DNA from: Chloroflexota bacterium | Lineage (GTDB): Bacteria > Chloroflexota > Anaerolineae > Promineifilales > Promineifilaceae | Assembly: GCA_008501785.1 (NCBI GenBank) | Contig: QQUD01000979.1 | Location: 1-23,825 of the forward strand | Direction: 5' to 3' | DNA length: 23,825 bases | Shown here: in pieces, positions 1-6,685 of the stretch | Layout: each line of letters starts with the position of its first letter | How positions within the stretch are numbered: position 1 is the first letter of the stretch | The notes under the pieces: model-generated | What the model was told of the DNA's origin: nothing | The model's database searches: none | What the model saw: only the letters and a program-made list of their open reading frames with translations | Made by a program: the position numbers and the translations under genes

Positions 1-101
1 CGGAAAAGGCAACGGCCGTTTGCAACGAAAACAATATCACCGTCATTGATGGTGGCTGCCCGATGATGTTTTTGGATTTTGGGCATAAGTGTATGAAATG
101 A
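1..101 (+). CDS. CoA-binding domain protein, C-terminal end (partial)
   Basis: Only the last 32 codons are visible, read from position 3, ending in TGA at 99-101. The tail includes VIDGGCPMMF and then FGHKCMK. This resembles the C-terminus of the small CoA-binding (Rossmann, YccU-like) proteins, which end in a conserved Cys-Pro-Met segment followed by a His-x-Cys-Met segment. Such proteins are related to the CoA-binding domain of succinyl-CoA ligase alpha subunits, and their function is mostly unknown. It contains an exact AACGGCCGTT at 11-20, read as Thr-Ala-Val. It lies 118 bp upstream of the acsV-like gene on the same strand. The family call rests on a short tail and is moderate. Confidence 0.55.
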   Translation, partial: EKATAVCNENNITVIDGGCPMMFLDFGHKCMK

Positions 102-131
102 GTGCTGGGCGCGATGGGGAGGCTGCCGGAT

Positions 132-216
132 TAATGATTAATTGTTGATTGGTAACTAGTTAATTGTTAATGGGGTTCATTAACAATCAACAATCAACAA
201 TCAACAATCAACAATT
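132..216. repeat. Tandem and inverted AT-rich repeat before acsV
   Basis: The left part carries copies of ATTGTT/TTAATTGTTAA units. The right part is a run of near-perfect AACAATC/CAACAATC units that are the reverse complement of the left part, so the segment can fold into a long imperfect hairpin. It fills nearly the whole gap upstream of the ATG at 220 and leaves no clear Shine-Dalgarno sequence. It lacks unique spacers, so it is not a CRISPR array. Confidence 0.7.
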
Positions 217-219
217 TTT

Positions 220-2235
220 ATGAATCACAAAGTCACTTTTGATAACAATCGTTCTGTTGAAGTTGCAACTGGTACGCTGCTGACTGATGCTGCCACAAAG
301 GCAGGTGTTTTTGTTGCCGAGCCGTGTGGTGGGCAGGGGCGGTGTGGCCGGTGTGCGGTGAAGGTGGTGAGTGGGGCTGTGCGGCGGCGCAGTACGCTGC
401 GTTTGTCTGATGAAGATGTGGCGGATGGGTATGCGCTGGCGTGTCAGGCGGTGGTGGAAGGGGATGCAAACATCCTTGTGCCGGAGCAGGAGACGCTGGA
501 ACGACGCCTGACGTCGGATCGTTTGGTGGCGGATGTGCAGGTTCCGCCCGGTTATGATGCACAGCGGGACCAATCGCTGCAACGTGTGGCAATTAAACTG
601 TCGCCGCCGAGCATGGATGATCAGACGGATGATTGGAGCCGATTGGAAACGGCGATTCGGAAAGCGACGGGGATTGCTGATATTTCGGTCTCGCTGCCGG
701 TGCTGCGCAGAATGGGTGGGGTGTTAAGAGAGGGGGAGTGGTTGGTAACGGCCGTTCTCCACGTAAGCAAACCTCCCGGAGGTTCCGAAACCTCCGGGAG
801 GTTAATCCAACTCAAACCTGGCCACGAAGCACCTGATGCACCACTATGGGGTATTAGCATTGATATTGGCACGACGACGGCTACGGTCTGGCTGGTTGAT
901 TTGATCAGCGGTCAGGTTGTGGCGCAGGCGTCTGAATACAACCGGCAAATCCAGCGCGGCGAAGACGTGATCTCGCGTGTGATCTATGCTGGCAAGAAGA
1001 ATGGGCAGCAGGACTTGCGGGAGTTGGTTTTGAAGAGTCTGAATACGTTGGTGCATCGGGTGTGTACGAAAGCGAGTGGCGAGTGGCGAGTGGCGAGTGA
1101 AGGAGTGGTGAGTGGTGAGTCGCAAGTGGCGAGTAATGGCCCTGCACCCGCAACCCGCAATCCTCTACCTGCAACTGACATTCTTAAAGCCACTATTGCT
1201 GGTAACTCGATCATGATGCATTTGTTGTTGGGGATTGCGGCGGAAAGTATTCGGTTGAGTCCGTTTGTAACGGCCGTTAATCACATCCCAACGCTAACGG
1301 CGGCTGAATTGGGACTGCAAATTTATCCTGAAGCCGTAGTTGAATGTTTGCCAGGGGTAGCCAGCTACGTGGGCGCTGACATTTCGGCGGGGGTGCTGTC
1401 ATCGAAGTTAGATGATACCGAACTGGTGTCGTTGTTTATGGACATCGGCACAAATGGTGAAATCGTGTTGGGCTGTCGTGACTGGTTGATTACCTGTGCA
1501 TGTTCGGCAGGACCTGCGTTTGAAGGTGCCGGCGTGGGCGATGGGATGCGAGCCACACGAGGCGCTATCGAAGAAGTGTGGATTGACGGTACGACATTCG
1601 AACCGACGATCCGCATTATCGGAGACAGTAAGCCGCGTGGATTATGTGGTAGTGCGCTAATTTCGCTGCTGGGCGAGATGTTTATGACGGGTGTGATTGA
1701 CAAGGGCGGCAATTTTAATTTGCAGTTGCCTTCTGAGCGCGTCCGCAGCGGGGAAAATGGCCCAGAATATGTGGTGGTTTGGGCAAGTGAAACATGGCAT
1801 GAGAAGGACATTGCCATTACGCATGTTGATGTTGATAACTTGTTGCGAGCGAAGGCGGCAATTTATGCAGGCATTGATGTATTGGCGGATAGTGTCGGCA
1901 TTCCACTAGAAATGGTGGAGGAGGTGTTGATTGGTGGCTCGTTTGGCAAGTTTATTAATGTGGAAAAGGCAATTTTGATTGGATTATTGCCGGATAAGCC
2001 GTGGGAGCAGTTTAAGTTTTTAGGGAATACGGCCGTTCTCGGAGCCTACCACGCCCTGCTCAATCAGACCGATCAGCAACGCATCAGCGACATTGCAGGG
2101 CGCATGACTTATATCGAATTATCGGCCGACAATTCATTTTATGAAGCATTCACATCAGCGCTCTTTCTGCCTCATACAGATATGGGCCGTTTCCCGACGG
2201 TGGCTGATGCGATTAGAGAGAAAGAAAGTAATTGA
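220..2235 (+). CDS. acsV: RACo-type ASKHA ferredoxin: reductive activator of corrinoid protein
   Basis: Predicted to reactivate the corrinoid iron-sulfur protein of the Wood-Ljungdahl pathway by ATP-dependent one-electron reduction of inactive Co(II). The N-terminus is a plant-type [2Fe-2S] domain with C36-x5-C42-x2-C45 and C75 (PCGGQGRCGRC, later ALACQ). The C-terminal part is an ASKHA nucleotide-binding domain: phosphate-1-like IDIGTTTATVW from about residue 214, phosphate-2-like MDIGTNGE around 407-414, and GGSFGKF near 572. At 671 aa it fits the family, allowing for two unusual insertions: residues about 184-195 encoded by a perfect hairpin (770-803) and about 284-321 encoded by a tandem repeat (1070-1185). 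Being next to acsE supports a CoFeSP role, although RACo relatives also serve methyltransferase corrinoid proteins. It has exact AACGGCCGTT sites at 747 and 1269. Confidence 0.85.
   Translation: MNHKVTFDNNRSVEVATGTLLTDAATKAGVFVAEPCGGQGRCGRCAVKVVSGAVRRRSTLRLSDEDVADGYALACQAVVEGDANILVPEQETLERRLTSDRLVADVQVPPGYDAQRDQSLQRVAIKLSPPSMDDQTDDWSRLETAIRKATGIADISVSLPVLRRMGGVLREGEWLVTAVLHVSKPPGGSETSGRLIQLKPGHEAPDAPLWGISIDIGTTTATVWLVDLISGQVVAQASEYNRQIQRGEDVISRVIYAGKKNGQQDLRELVLKSLNTLVHRVCTKASGEWRVASEGVVSGESQVASNGPAPATRNPLPATDILKATIAGNSIMMHLLLGIAAESIRLSPFVTAVNHIPTLTAAELGLQIYPEAVVECLPGVASYVGADISAGVLSSKLDDTELVSLFMDIGTNGEIVLGCRDWLITCACSAGPAFEGAGVGDGMRATRGAIEEVWIDGTTFEPTIRIIGDSKPRGLCGSALISLLGEMFMTGVIDKGGNFNLQLPSERVRSGENGPEYVVVWASETWHEKDIAITHVDVDNLLRAKAAIYAGIDVLADSVGIPLEMVEEVLIGGSFGKFINVEKAILIGLLPDKPWEQFKFLGNTAVLGAYHALLNQTDQQRISDIAGRMTYIELSADNSFYEAFTSALFLPHTDMGRFPTVADAIREKESN
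770..803. repeat. Perfect hairpin repeat inside the acsV coding sequence
   Basis: Arms AACCTCCCGGAGGTT (770-784) and AACCTCCGGGAGGTT (789-803) are exact reverse complements around a 4-nt loop CCGA. The element is in frame and encodes about 11 residues (KPPGGSETSGR). An element of the same type lies between genes at 7599-7627. Confidence 0.85.
1070..1185. repeat. GCGAGTG tandem repeat followed by C-rich units inside acsV
   Basis: About four consecutive GCGAGTG(G) units are followed by degenerate GAGTGGTGAGT units, and then by a C-rich half with CCCGCAACCCGCAATCC units. The whole stretch stays in frame and encodes a low-complexity, probably disordered insert of about 38 residues between conserved ASKHA segments. 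It has the same G-rich-then-C-rich polarity as the intergenic elements of this window. Confidence 0.7.
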
Positions 2236-2240
2236 TTTTG

Positions 2241-2305
2241 GGGTTTGGGGGATTGGGATTGGGGGCTGGAAGTATCTAGTCCCTAAACCCCAATCCCTAA
2301 TCCCC
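2241..2305. repeat. G-rich/C-rich inverted repeat between acsV and acsE
   Basis: The left half has GGGGGATTGGGATTGGGGG, and the right half ends in CCCCAATCCCTAATCCCC (2288-2305). The two can pair into a strong imperfect hairpin. The same C-rich 18-mer recurs exactly at 5810-5827, so this is a dispersed repeat. It lies just after the acsV stop and could also act as a weak transcription attenuator. Confidence 0.75.
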
Positions 2306-2327
2306 ATCACAAAAAAAGGAAAAAGAT

Positions 2328-3263
2328 ATGTACGTTATTGGAGAGAACATTCATATTATTTCACCAAAAGTTAAAGTTGCGCTGCGGGAGCGGGATGCCA
2401 AGTTCTTTCAAGACCTGGCAGTGCGGCAGGTTGAAGCCGGAGCTGATGTGCTGGACCTGAACCTGGGGCCGCGCAAGAAGGATTGGGAGGAAGTTTTCCC
2501 GTGGATGGTGAAGATAGTTGAGGAAGTGGCCGATGTACCAATTTGCTTCGATAGCACAAATCTGTTGGGTATCGAAGCCGGGTTGAAAGCGGTGACCAAA
2601 GCACAACCCATCATTAATTCTACATCGGCTGAGGCAGAGCGGTTAGAAAAAGTGCCGCTGGTAGCCAAACAATACAATGCGCGGCTGATTGCGTTGACAA
2701 TGGGTAAAAGCGGGATTCCGGTTGCGGCTGATGATCGGGTGAATATTGCGTTGGAGTCGCTGATTCCACGAGCGATGGAAATCGACTTCCCTGTTAGTGA
2801 TTTGATTATTGATCCGTTGGTATTGACGGTGTCTGGTTGTCAGGAGTTTTGCCCTGAGCTGATTGAAGCGGTACGCACGCTGCAATTTGCGTGGGACCCG
2901 CCGCCGCCGATTTCGGTGGGGTTGTCGAATGTTTCGAATGCTGTGCCGCATAAGAATCGACCGCTAATCAATCGGGTTTACTGTGCGATGCTGATGGGTG
3001 TCGGGTTGAAGATGATGATTGCGGATCCGTTTGATGAAGATTTGAAAGTGGTGGTGAAGGCGATTGAAACGCGGGATGACAGCACGCCGGTCAACAAGCT
3101 GTATCTGGCGATTAATGATCGGATTGAGGCTATGGAAGAGCCGTCGGTTGATGATGTGGATATGAATGATCCGGAACAGGTAGCGATTTGGAAAACTGTG
3201 CAAATTTTGTTGAATAAGGTGATTTACGCGGATGCTTATTTGCAGCAGGAGTCGTTTGCATAA
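2328..3263 (+). CDS. acsE: 5-methyltetrahydrofolate:corrinoid/iron-sulfur protein methyltransferase
   Basis: Moves the methyl group of methyl-tetrahydrofolate to the corrinoid of CoFeSP, linking the methyl branch of the Wood-Ljungdahl pathway to acetyl-CoA synthesis. It is a TIM-barrel pterin-binding (DHPS-like) domain over nearly its whole 311 aa. Visible motifs are the N-terminal GENIHIISPKV, the pterin-site GADVLDLNLG (37-46), FDSTN (74-78), INST with N97, IIDPL with D162, and GLSNVS with N201. These line up with the folate-binding Asp/Asn residues and catalytic Asn199 of the Moorella MeTr. AAAGGA about 8 nt upstream of the ATG is a good ribosome site. It is somewhat longer than the usual ~262 aa because of a C-terminal extension. 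The RACo neighbour agrees with the assignment. A related DHPS-fold MtrH/MetH-type enzyme is a less likely alternative. Confidence 0.87.
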   Translation: MYVIGENIHIISPKVKVALRERDAKFFQDLAVRQVEAGADVLDLNLGPRKKDWEEVFPWMVKIVEEVADVPICFDSTNLLGIEAGLKAVTKAQPIINSTSAEAERLEKVPLVAKQYNARLIALTMGKSGIPVAADDRVNIALESLIPRAMEIDFPVSDLIIDPLVLTVSGCQEFCPELIEAVRTLQFAWDPPPPISVGLSNVSNAVPHKNRPLINRVYCAMLMGVGLKMMIADPFDEDLKVVVKAIETRDDSTPVNKLYLAINDRIEAMEEPSVDDVDMNDPEQVAIWKTVQILLNKVIYADAYLQQESFA

Positions 3264-3270
3264 AAAGGGT

Positions 3271-3311
3271 TAGGAAGTAGATTGTCGCTATTGGTGACAA
3301 TCTGCTTCCTA
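3271..3311. repeat. Hairpin between acsE and the DUF3786 gene
   Basis: Arms TAGGAAGTAGATTGTC (3271-3286) and GACAATCTGCTTCCTA (3296-3311) pair with one G-T wobble around a 9-nt loop. It begins just after the acsE stop and ends 12 nt before the next ATG. No T-tract follows, so it looks like a repeat or mRNA-processing hairpin rather than a classic terminator. Confidence 0.65.
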
Positions 3312-3322
3312 TTAGTTCGCTT

Positions 3323-3931
3323 ATGATTAAAGAAACTGGTTTGTTGGGGCGGATTGCGGAGCTGCGTAGGGTGTTGGAGGGGCGGGAAGCGGCCGTTCTC
3401 GCCACAAACACCGGCGCAATTTTGACTGAAAAGGGGCTGCACCTGAATGTGTGGGGTCAACCTGTACGGGTCACGGTGCCTGGTTTTGTGGCGTGTAATA
3501 CAGTTAAGAGACAAGCGTTGGATATGATGACACAGGCTCTGCTGGCTTACTATTTTTACACATCGGATGGCATGTCACCTGCTGGGTTGTGGATTGCGTT
3601 TACGGAGCTGCCTGACGGCCGTTTTTACACCAACGCTTTTCAGGGTTACACGGGGCAGAAATTGGTGCGGGCGTTTGGAAATGATGTGGTGGGATTTGGG
3701 GAAACGGCCGTTGCTATCGGCGGAAGCAAGGTTGAATTTGCCGATGCCGCTTTCCAATTCCAAATCCTGCCAAAAGTAGCGGTTCTAGTGGCCGGTTGGA
3801 TGGGAGACGAAGATTTTCCACCTTCGTACAAATTACTTTTCGACGCTAATACCAGTCATCATTTGCCAACCGATGCATGTGCGATAATTGGCAGTATGTT
3901 GACCGGTAAATTGTTGAAGCAGAGAGTTTGA
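3323..3931 (+). CDS. DUF3786 domain protein of the Wood-Ljungdahl cluster
   Basis: A 202-aa soluble protein with no signal peptide or membrane segment. The central stretch around YYFYTSDGMSPAGLWIAF, then ELPDGRFYTNAFQGYTG and a C-terminal LPTDACAIIGSML segment, matches my recollection of the DUF3786 family. Those proteins are found near CODH/acetyl-CoA synthase or corrinoid genes and have no established function. It lies 59 bp after acsE in the same direction, so an accessory role in CoFeSP or CODH/ACS handling is inferred. The ATG at 3323 has no strong Shine-Dalgarno. It carries an exact AACGGCCGTT at 3703 and variants near 3386 and at 3614. Its 3' end contains one copy of a 14-bp direct repeat (3916-3929). 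Confidence 0.7.
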   Translation: MIKETGLLGRIAELRRVLEGREAAVLATNTGAILTEKGLHLNVWGQPVRVTVPGFVACNTVKRQALDMMTQALLAYYFYTSDGMSPAGLWIAFTELPDGRFYTNAFQGYTGQKLVRAFGNDVVGFGETAVAIGGSKVEFADAAFQFQILPKVAVLVAGWMGDEDFPPSYKLLFDANTSHHLPTDACAIIGSMLTGKLLKQRV

Positions 3932-3992
3932 TTTTTCGGGTTGTAGCCGGTCTCCTGACCGTGCTACTATGAGATTAGGAAGCAGAGAGTTT
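3916..3992. repeat. 14-bp direct repeats flanking a small hairpin
   Basis: GAAGCAGAGAGTTT occurs at 3916-3929 (end of the DUF3786 gene) and again at 3979-3992. Between them is a hairpin, GTAGCCGGTC (3943-3952) with GACCGTGCTAC (3957-3967) around a 4-nt TCCT loop. This is what an inserted hairpin element with a target-site duplication would look like. It also suggests that the ATG at 3969 is not the real start of the next gene. Confidence 0.6.
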
Positions 3993-3995
3993 AAG

Positions 3996-4949
3996 ATGAC
4001 TGACTGGAAATCATTCCTCAAGGATGATGCAACAGAATGGCTGCTGGAAGCAACCAATCCATCCGTGCGTTATTTCACGCTGCGTTGGCTTTTGGATAAG
4101 CCCGAGGATGATGCAGAGGTTGTTGCTACACAGGAGGCCATTGCTCAATCAACACCCATTCAAAAGATTTTGAAACGGCAGCGACCTGCGGGGTATTGGG
4201 GGTCTGATCCGCGACCGCTGCATGGCACGAGCCGGTATTTAAACATGCTGCACTGGCTGGGCTATCGGGGAAATGGGGATGTGCAGCGGGCAATGGAATA
4301 TCGGATGGATGGCGGCTTGTTGCCTGATGGGGCCTATGGCTATGAAATCAAAGAACGCTTTATGAAGCTCCCCTGTCATGGTGCAATTTTGTTGCAGCAA
4401 ATGCTCAGGTGGGGCTATCGAGACGACCCGCGCACAGAAAAATTGCTTAACTGGATTGTTTCGCTGCAAGAGTCGGATGGTGCATGGCCTTGCGTGTCTA
4501 AAGTGAGGCCCTTCTCGTGTTCATGGGCAACGGTTGATGTGCTGCGGGCTTATCGTGACCTTCCTGCGGAATGGATGACACCTCAAATTGCTGCATCCCG
4601 TGGCAAAGCTGTGGAACTGTTCCTCAATTCGAACATTTATCAATATGGCAAAGGTAAACCCAGCCCGAGATGGCTCGAATTTGGATACCCACTCGAATGG
4701 GACAGCGATGTTTTAGAAGTGTTGGAACTGTTGGCTCCCTATGTTTCTTCTGATGAAGCACGAATTCAAGAGTGCCTTGCCTTTGTGATGGACAAGCAAG
4801 ATGATCAAGGACGCTGGCCGTGCGAAAAGCACCCGAAAGGGGGCCGATGGATGCAAAAGTTCTTTGAATTCGAAGAATTAGGACAACCCTCTAAGTGGGT
4901 TACACTTCATGCGATGAAAATGTTGAAAACATTACATAGTGAAAGCTAG
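3996..4949 (+). CDS. Alpha/alpha-toroid (prenyltransferase/squalene-oxidase repeat-like) protein
   Basis: A 317-aa soluble protein. I chose the ATG at 3996 (MTDWKSFLKDD) over an upstream in-frame ATG at 3969, because the nine extra codons lie in a duplicated 14-bp repeat. Sequence features suggest a helical toroid as in terpenoid cyclases and protein prenyltransferases: repeated QW-like motifs (QRPAGYWGSDP, QESDGAWPC, KQDDQGRWPC) spaced through alternating helices with many aromatic residues. The acidic DxDD or DCTAE catalytic motifs of the cyclases are not apparent, so catalysis is not claimed. Its place between the DUF3786 and cooC genes suggests a link to one-carbon metabolism or cofactor maturation, but this is only contextual. 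The function is unknown. Confidence 0.6.
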   Translation: MTDWKSFLKDDATEWLLEATNPSVRYFTLRWLLDKPEDDAEVVATQEAIAQSTPIQKILKRQRPAGYWGSDPRPLHGTSRYLNMLHWLGYRGNGDVQRAMEYRMDGGLLPDGAYGYEIKERFMKLPCHGAILLQQMLRWGYRDDPRTEKLLNWIVSLQESDGAWPCVSKVRPFSCSWATVDVLRAYRDLPAEWMTPQIAASRGKAVELFLNSNIYQYGKGKPSPRWLEFGYPLEWDSDVLEVLELLAPYVSSDEARIQECLAFVMDKQDDQGRWPCEKHPKGGRWMQKFFEFEELGQPSKWVTLHAMKMLKTLHSES

Positions 4950-4980
4950 ACTTGACAGACTTCTGAAACCTGTCAAGTCT
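4948..4980. repeat. Hairpin overlapping the toroid gene stop, before cooC
   Basis: Arms AGACTTGACAG (4948-4958) and CTGTCAAGTCT (4970-4980) are exact reverse complements with an 11-nt loop. The element overlaps the TAG stop and is followed by the AAGGA (4988-4992) of the next gene rather than a T-tract. It is similar in type to the hairpins at 770 and 15718. Confidence 0.7.
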
Positions 4981-5003
4981 CCGGGAAAAGGATTTTTACC
5001 TGA

Positions 5004-5777
5004 ATGAAATTGGCGGTTAGCGGGAAAGGTGGTGTTGGCAAGACAACTTTGTCTGCGCTGTTGGCGCAAGTTTATGCGGATCAGGGGCGGCAGGTGTTGG
5101 CGGTTGATGCGGACCCGTCGCCTTGTTTGGCGGGGGCGTTGGGGTTTCCGGATGAGCTGCGTGAGAAGCTGAGTCCGATTGCGGAGATGGATGCGCTGAT
5201 TGAGGAGCGCACTGGGGCTAAACCGGGTACGGTTGGTGGCTTCTTTACGATCAACCCGCGTGTTGATGATATTCCAGAGCGGTTTAGCGTGGTGCATCGT
5301 GGGGTTCGGCTGTTGGAGTCGGGAGCCGTGGACCTGGGTGGCTCGGGCTGCATTTGCCCTGAGAGCGCGATGCTGAAAACGTTGTTTACGCATCTGCTGT
5401 TTCGCAAGGATGATGTGTTGATTTTGGATATGTATGCCGGTGTCGAGCATTTGGGGCGCGCCACGGTTGATTTTGTGGATGCGATGATTGTGGTGGTGGA
5501 GCCGACGAGAAGGAGTTTGGGAACGGCCGTTCAAATCAAAAAGCTAGCCCAGGACATTGGCCTTAAACAAATTTGGCTGGTTGGTAACAAGGTGCGCAAC
5601 GAGGATGAAGCCACATTTTTGCATGAAAACACGCCGGGGTTGCCCATTCTAGGGTATTTACCTGCGGATTTGGCGGTACAGGAAGCGGATCGGTTGGGAA
5701 CGGCCGTTTACGACTACGTTCCCGCATTAAAAATAGCAGCAGAAGCAATTGCACAAAAATTAGAGGAGAAAGATTAG
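5004..5777 (+). CDS. cooC: CooC-type CODH nickel-insertion ATPase (copy 1)
   Basis: A MinD/ParA-family (SIMIBI) P-loop ATPase predicted to deliver nickel to carbon monoxide dehydrogenase or acetyl-CoA synthase. The deviant Walker A is GKGGVGKTT at residues 7-15, with VDADPSPCL at 34-42. The CooC-diagnostic C-x-C is GCICPE (C116, C118), which in characterised CooC binds metal at the dimer interface. The switch segment ILDMYAGVEHLGRAT and EPTRRS follow. The length of 257 aa is normal for CooC. AAGGA lies 11 nt before the ATG. A second, different CooC follows 58 bp downstream, so the two may serve different metalloenzymes (CODH and ACS, as for CooC/AcsF). Exact AACGGCCGTT sites are at 5522 and 5699. 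Confidence 0.87.
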   Translation: MKLAVSGKGGVGKTTLSALLAQVYADQGRQVLAVDADPSPCLAGALGFPDELREKLSPIAEMDALIEERTGAKPGTVGGFFTINPRVDDIPERFSVVHRGVRLLESGAVDLGGSGCICPESAMLKTLFTHLLFRKDDVLILDMYAGVEHLGRATVDFVDAMIVVVEPTRRSLGTAVQIKKLAQDIGLKQIWLVGNKVRNEDEATFLHENTPGLPILGYLPADLAVQEADRLGTAVYDYVPALKIAAEAIAQKLEEKD

Positions 5778-5809
5778 AGGTTAAAGATTGGAGACTCCCA
5801 AATCCCAAT

Positions 5810-5827
5810 CCCCAATCCCTAATCCCC
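5810..5827. repeat. Second copy of the C-rich 18-mer
   Basis: CCCCAATCCCTAATCCCC here is identical to 2288-2305, preceded by further AATCCC units. Here the G-rich partner arm is missing, leaving only the C-rich half. It sits immediately before the start of the second cooC gene. Confidence 0.75.
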
Positions 5828-5835
5828 ATAAAACT

Positions 5836-6624
5836 ATGACAACAACCATTGCATTAGCTGGAAAAGGCGGCGTTGGCAAAACCAGCATCGCAGGCATGAT
5901 CATTAAATATTTGGTTGAGAACCAGCCCGGTGCTGTCTTAGCCATTGATGCAGACCCAAGCAGCAATTTGAATATGGTGCTGGGTCTTGATTTAGAGTGG
6001 ACGGTTGGTGACATTCGCGAAGATTTGTTGAGCCAGGTTAAAAATTCGCTGACCGCAGGTGGTGCGGCTATGGGTGCCATTGCTGGTGGCGTCAGTAAAC
6101 ATGACTATTTAAATTACCAGATTCGCTCGGCGCTGTCTGAAGGGGAGCGGTTTGATCTGATTGCAATGGGTCAGCCGGAAGGACAAGGATGTTATTGTGC
6201 CGTCAACCACAATTTGCGCCAGGTGATTGATGCGATTAGCAAAAATTATCGTTATGTAGTGATTGACAACGAGGCGGGGATGGAGCATTTGAGCCGCCGC
6301 ACCACGCGTGACGTGCATCATTTGATTATTGTGTCGGACCCCAGTCACCGGGGGATTGTGGCAGCAGAACGGATTGCCAAGTTTCGGCACGAACTTGATA
6401 TTCACATCGAGCATACCGGTTTGATTGTGAATCGCGTTCCCGGCGAGATGCCGCCAGCGTTGCAGGCACGCATTGAAAAGCTAGATATTCCGCTGATTGG
6501 CACGGTGCCTGCTGATACTGAGTTAATGCAGTTTGAGTTTGCAGGACGGCCGTTTGTCGAACTCAGTAACGAATCTTTAGCAATCCAGGCAGTCAACGCC
6601 ATCATGCAAAATATATTGACATAA
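5836..6624 (+). CDS. cooC: CooC-type nickel-insertion ATPase (copy 2, AcsF/CooC-like)
   Basis: A second MinD/ParA-like ATPase of the CooC family. I place the start at the ATG of 5836 (MTTTIALAGKGG, 262 aa). A longer frame from 5788 would translate the C-rich repeat into 16 unnatural residues. The Walker A is GKGGVGKTS (9-17), IDADPSSNLN follows at 38-46, and the C-x-C signature is GCYCAVN (C119, C121). The switch region is VIDNEAGMEHLSRRTTRDV. It differs from copy 1 in a longer segment between the nucleotide site and C-x-C (about 60-95, Ala/Gly-rich), and the two are clearly not a recent duplication. CooC paralogues matched to CODH and to ACS are known in acetogens. Which target this copy serves cannot be told from sequence. 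Confidence 0.86.
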   Translation: MTTTIALAGKGGVGKTSIAGMIIKYLVENQPGAVLAIDADPSSNLNMVLGLDLEWTVGDIREDLLSQVKNSLTAGGAAMGAIAGGVSKHDYLNYQIRSALSEGERFDLIAMGQPEGQGCYCAVNHNLRQVIDAISKNYRYVVIDNEAGMEHLSRRTTRDVHHLIIVSDPSHRGIVAAERIAKFRHELDIHIEHTGLIVNRVPGEMPPALQARIEKLDIPLIGTVPADTELMQFEFAGRPFVELSNESLAIQAVNAIMQNILT

Positions 6625-6685
6625 TCAAACTAAAAGCAATTACTCAAATAGTAGACATTGCCGTTCTTATCGTGTAAAGTTTGGT

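Noticed and set aside
132..216. CRISPR-like tandem repeat before acsV
   Set aside because: Units are about 8 bp with no unique spacers, and no cas gene is near; it is a simple tandem/inverted repeat.
208..592. Reverse-strand frames rich in His, Pro and Thr opposite acsV
   Set aside because: Their composition is the complement of a G-rich coding strand, and they lack ribosome sites and recognisable domains.
5788..5835. Upstream start for the second CooC
   Set aside because: The 16 added residues come from translating the C-rich repeat; the family N-terminus begins at the ATG of 5836.
5004..6624. NifH or ParA/MinD partition proteins
   Set aside because: The C-x-C signature (GCIC and GCYC) and the acsE/RACo context identify CooC-type ATPases; no partition sites or nif genes are seen.
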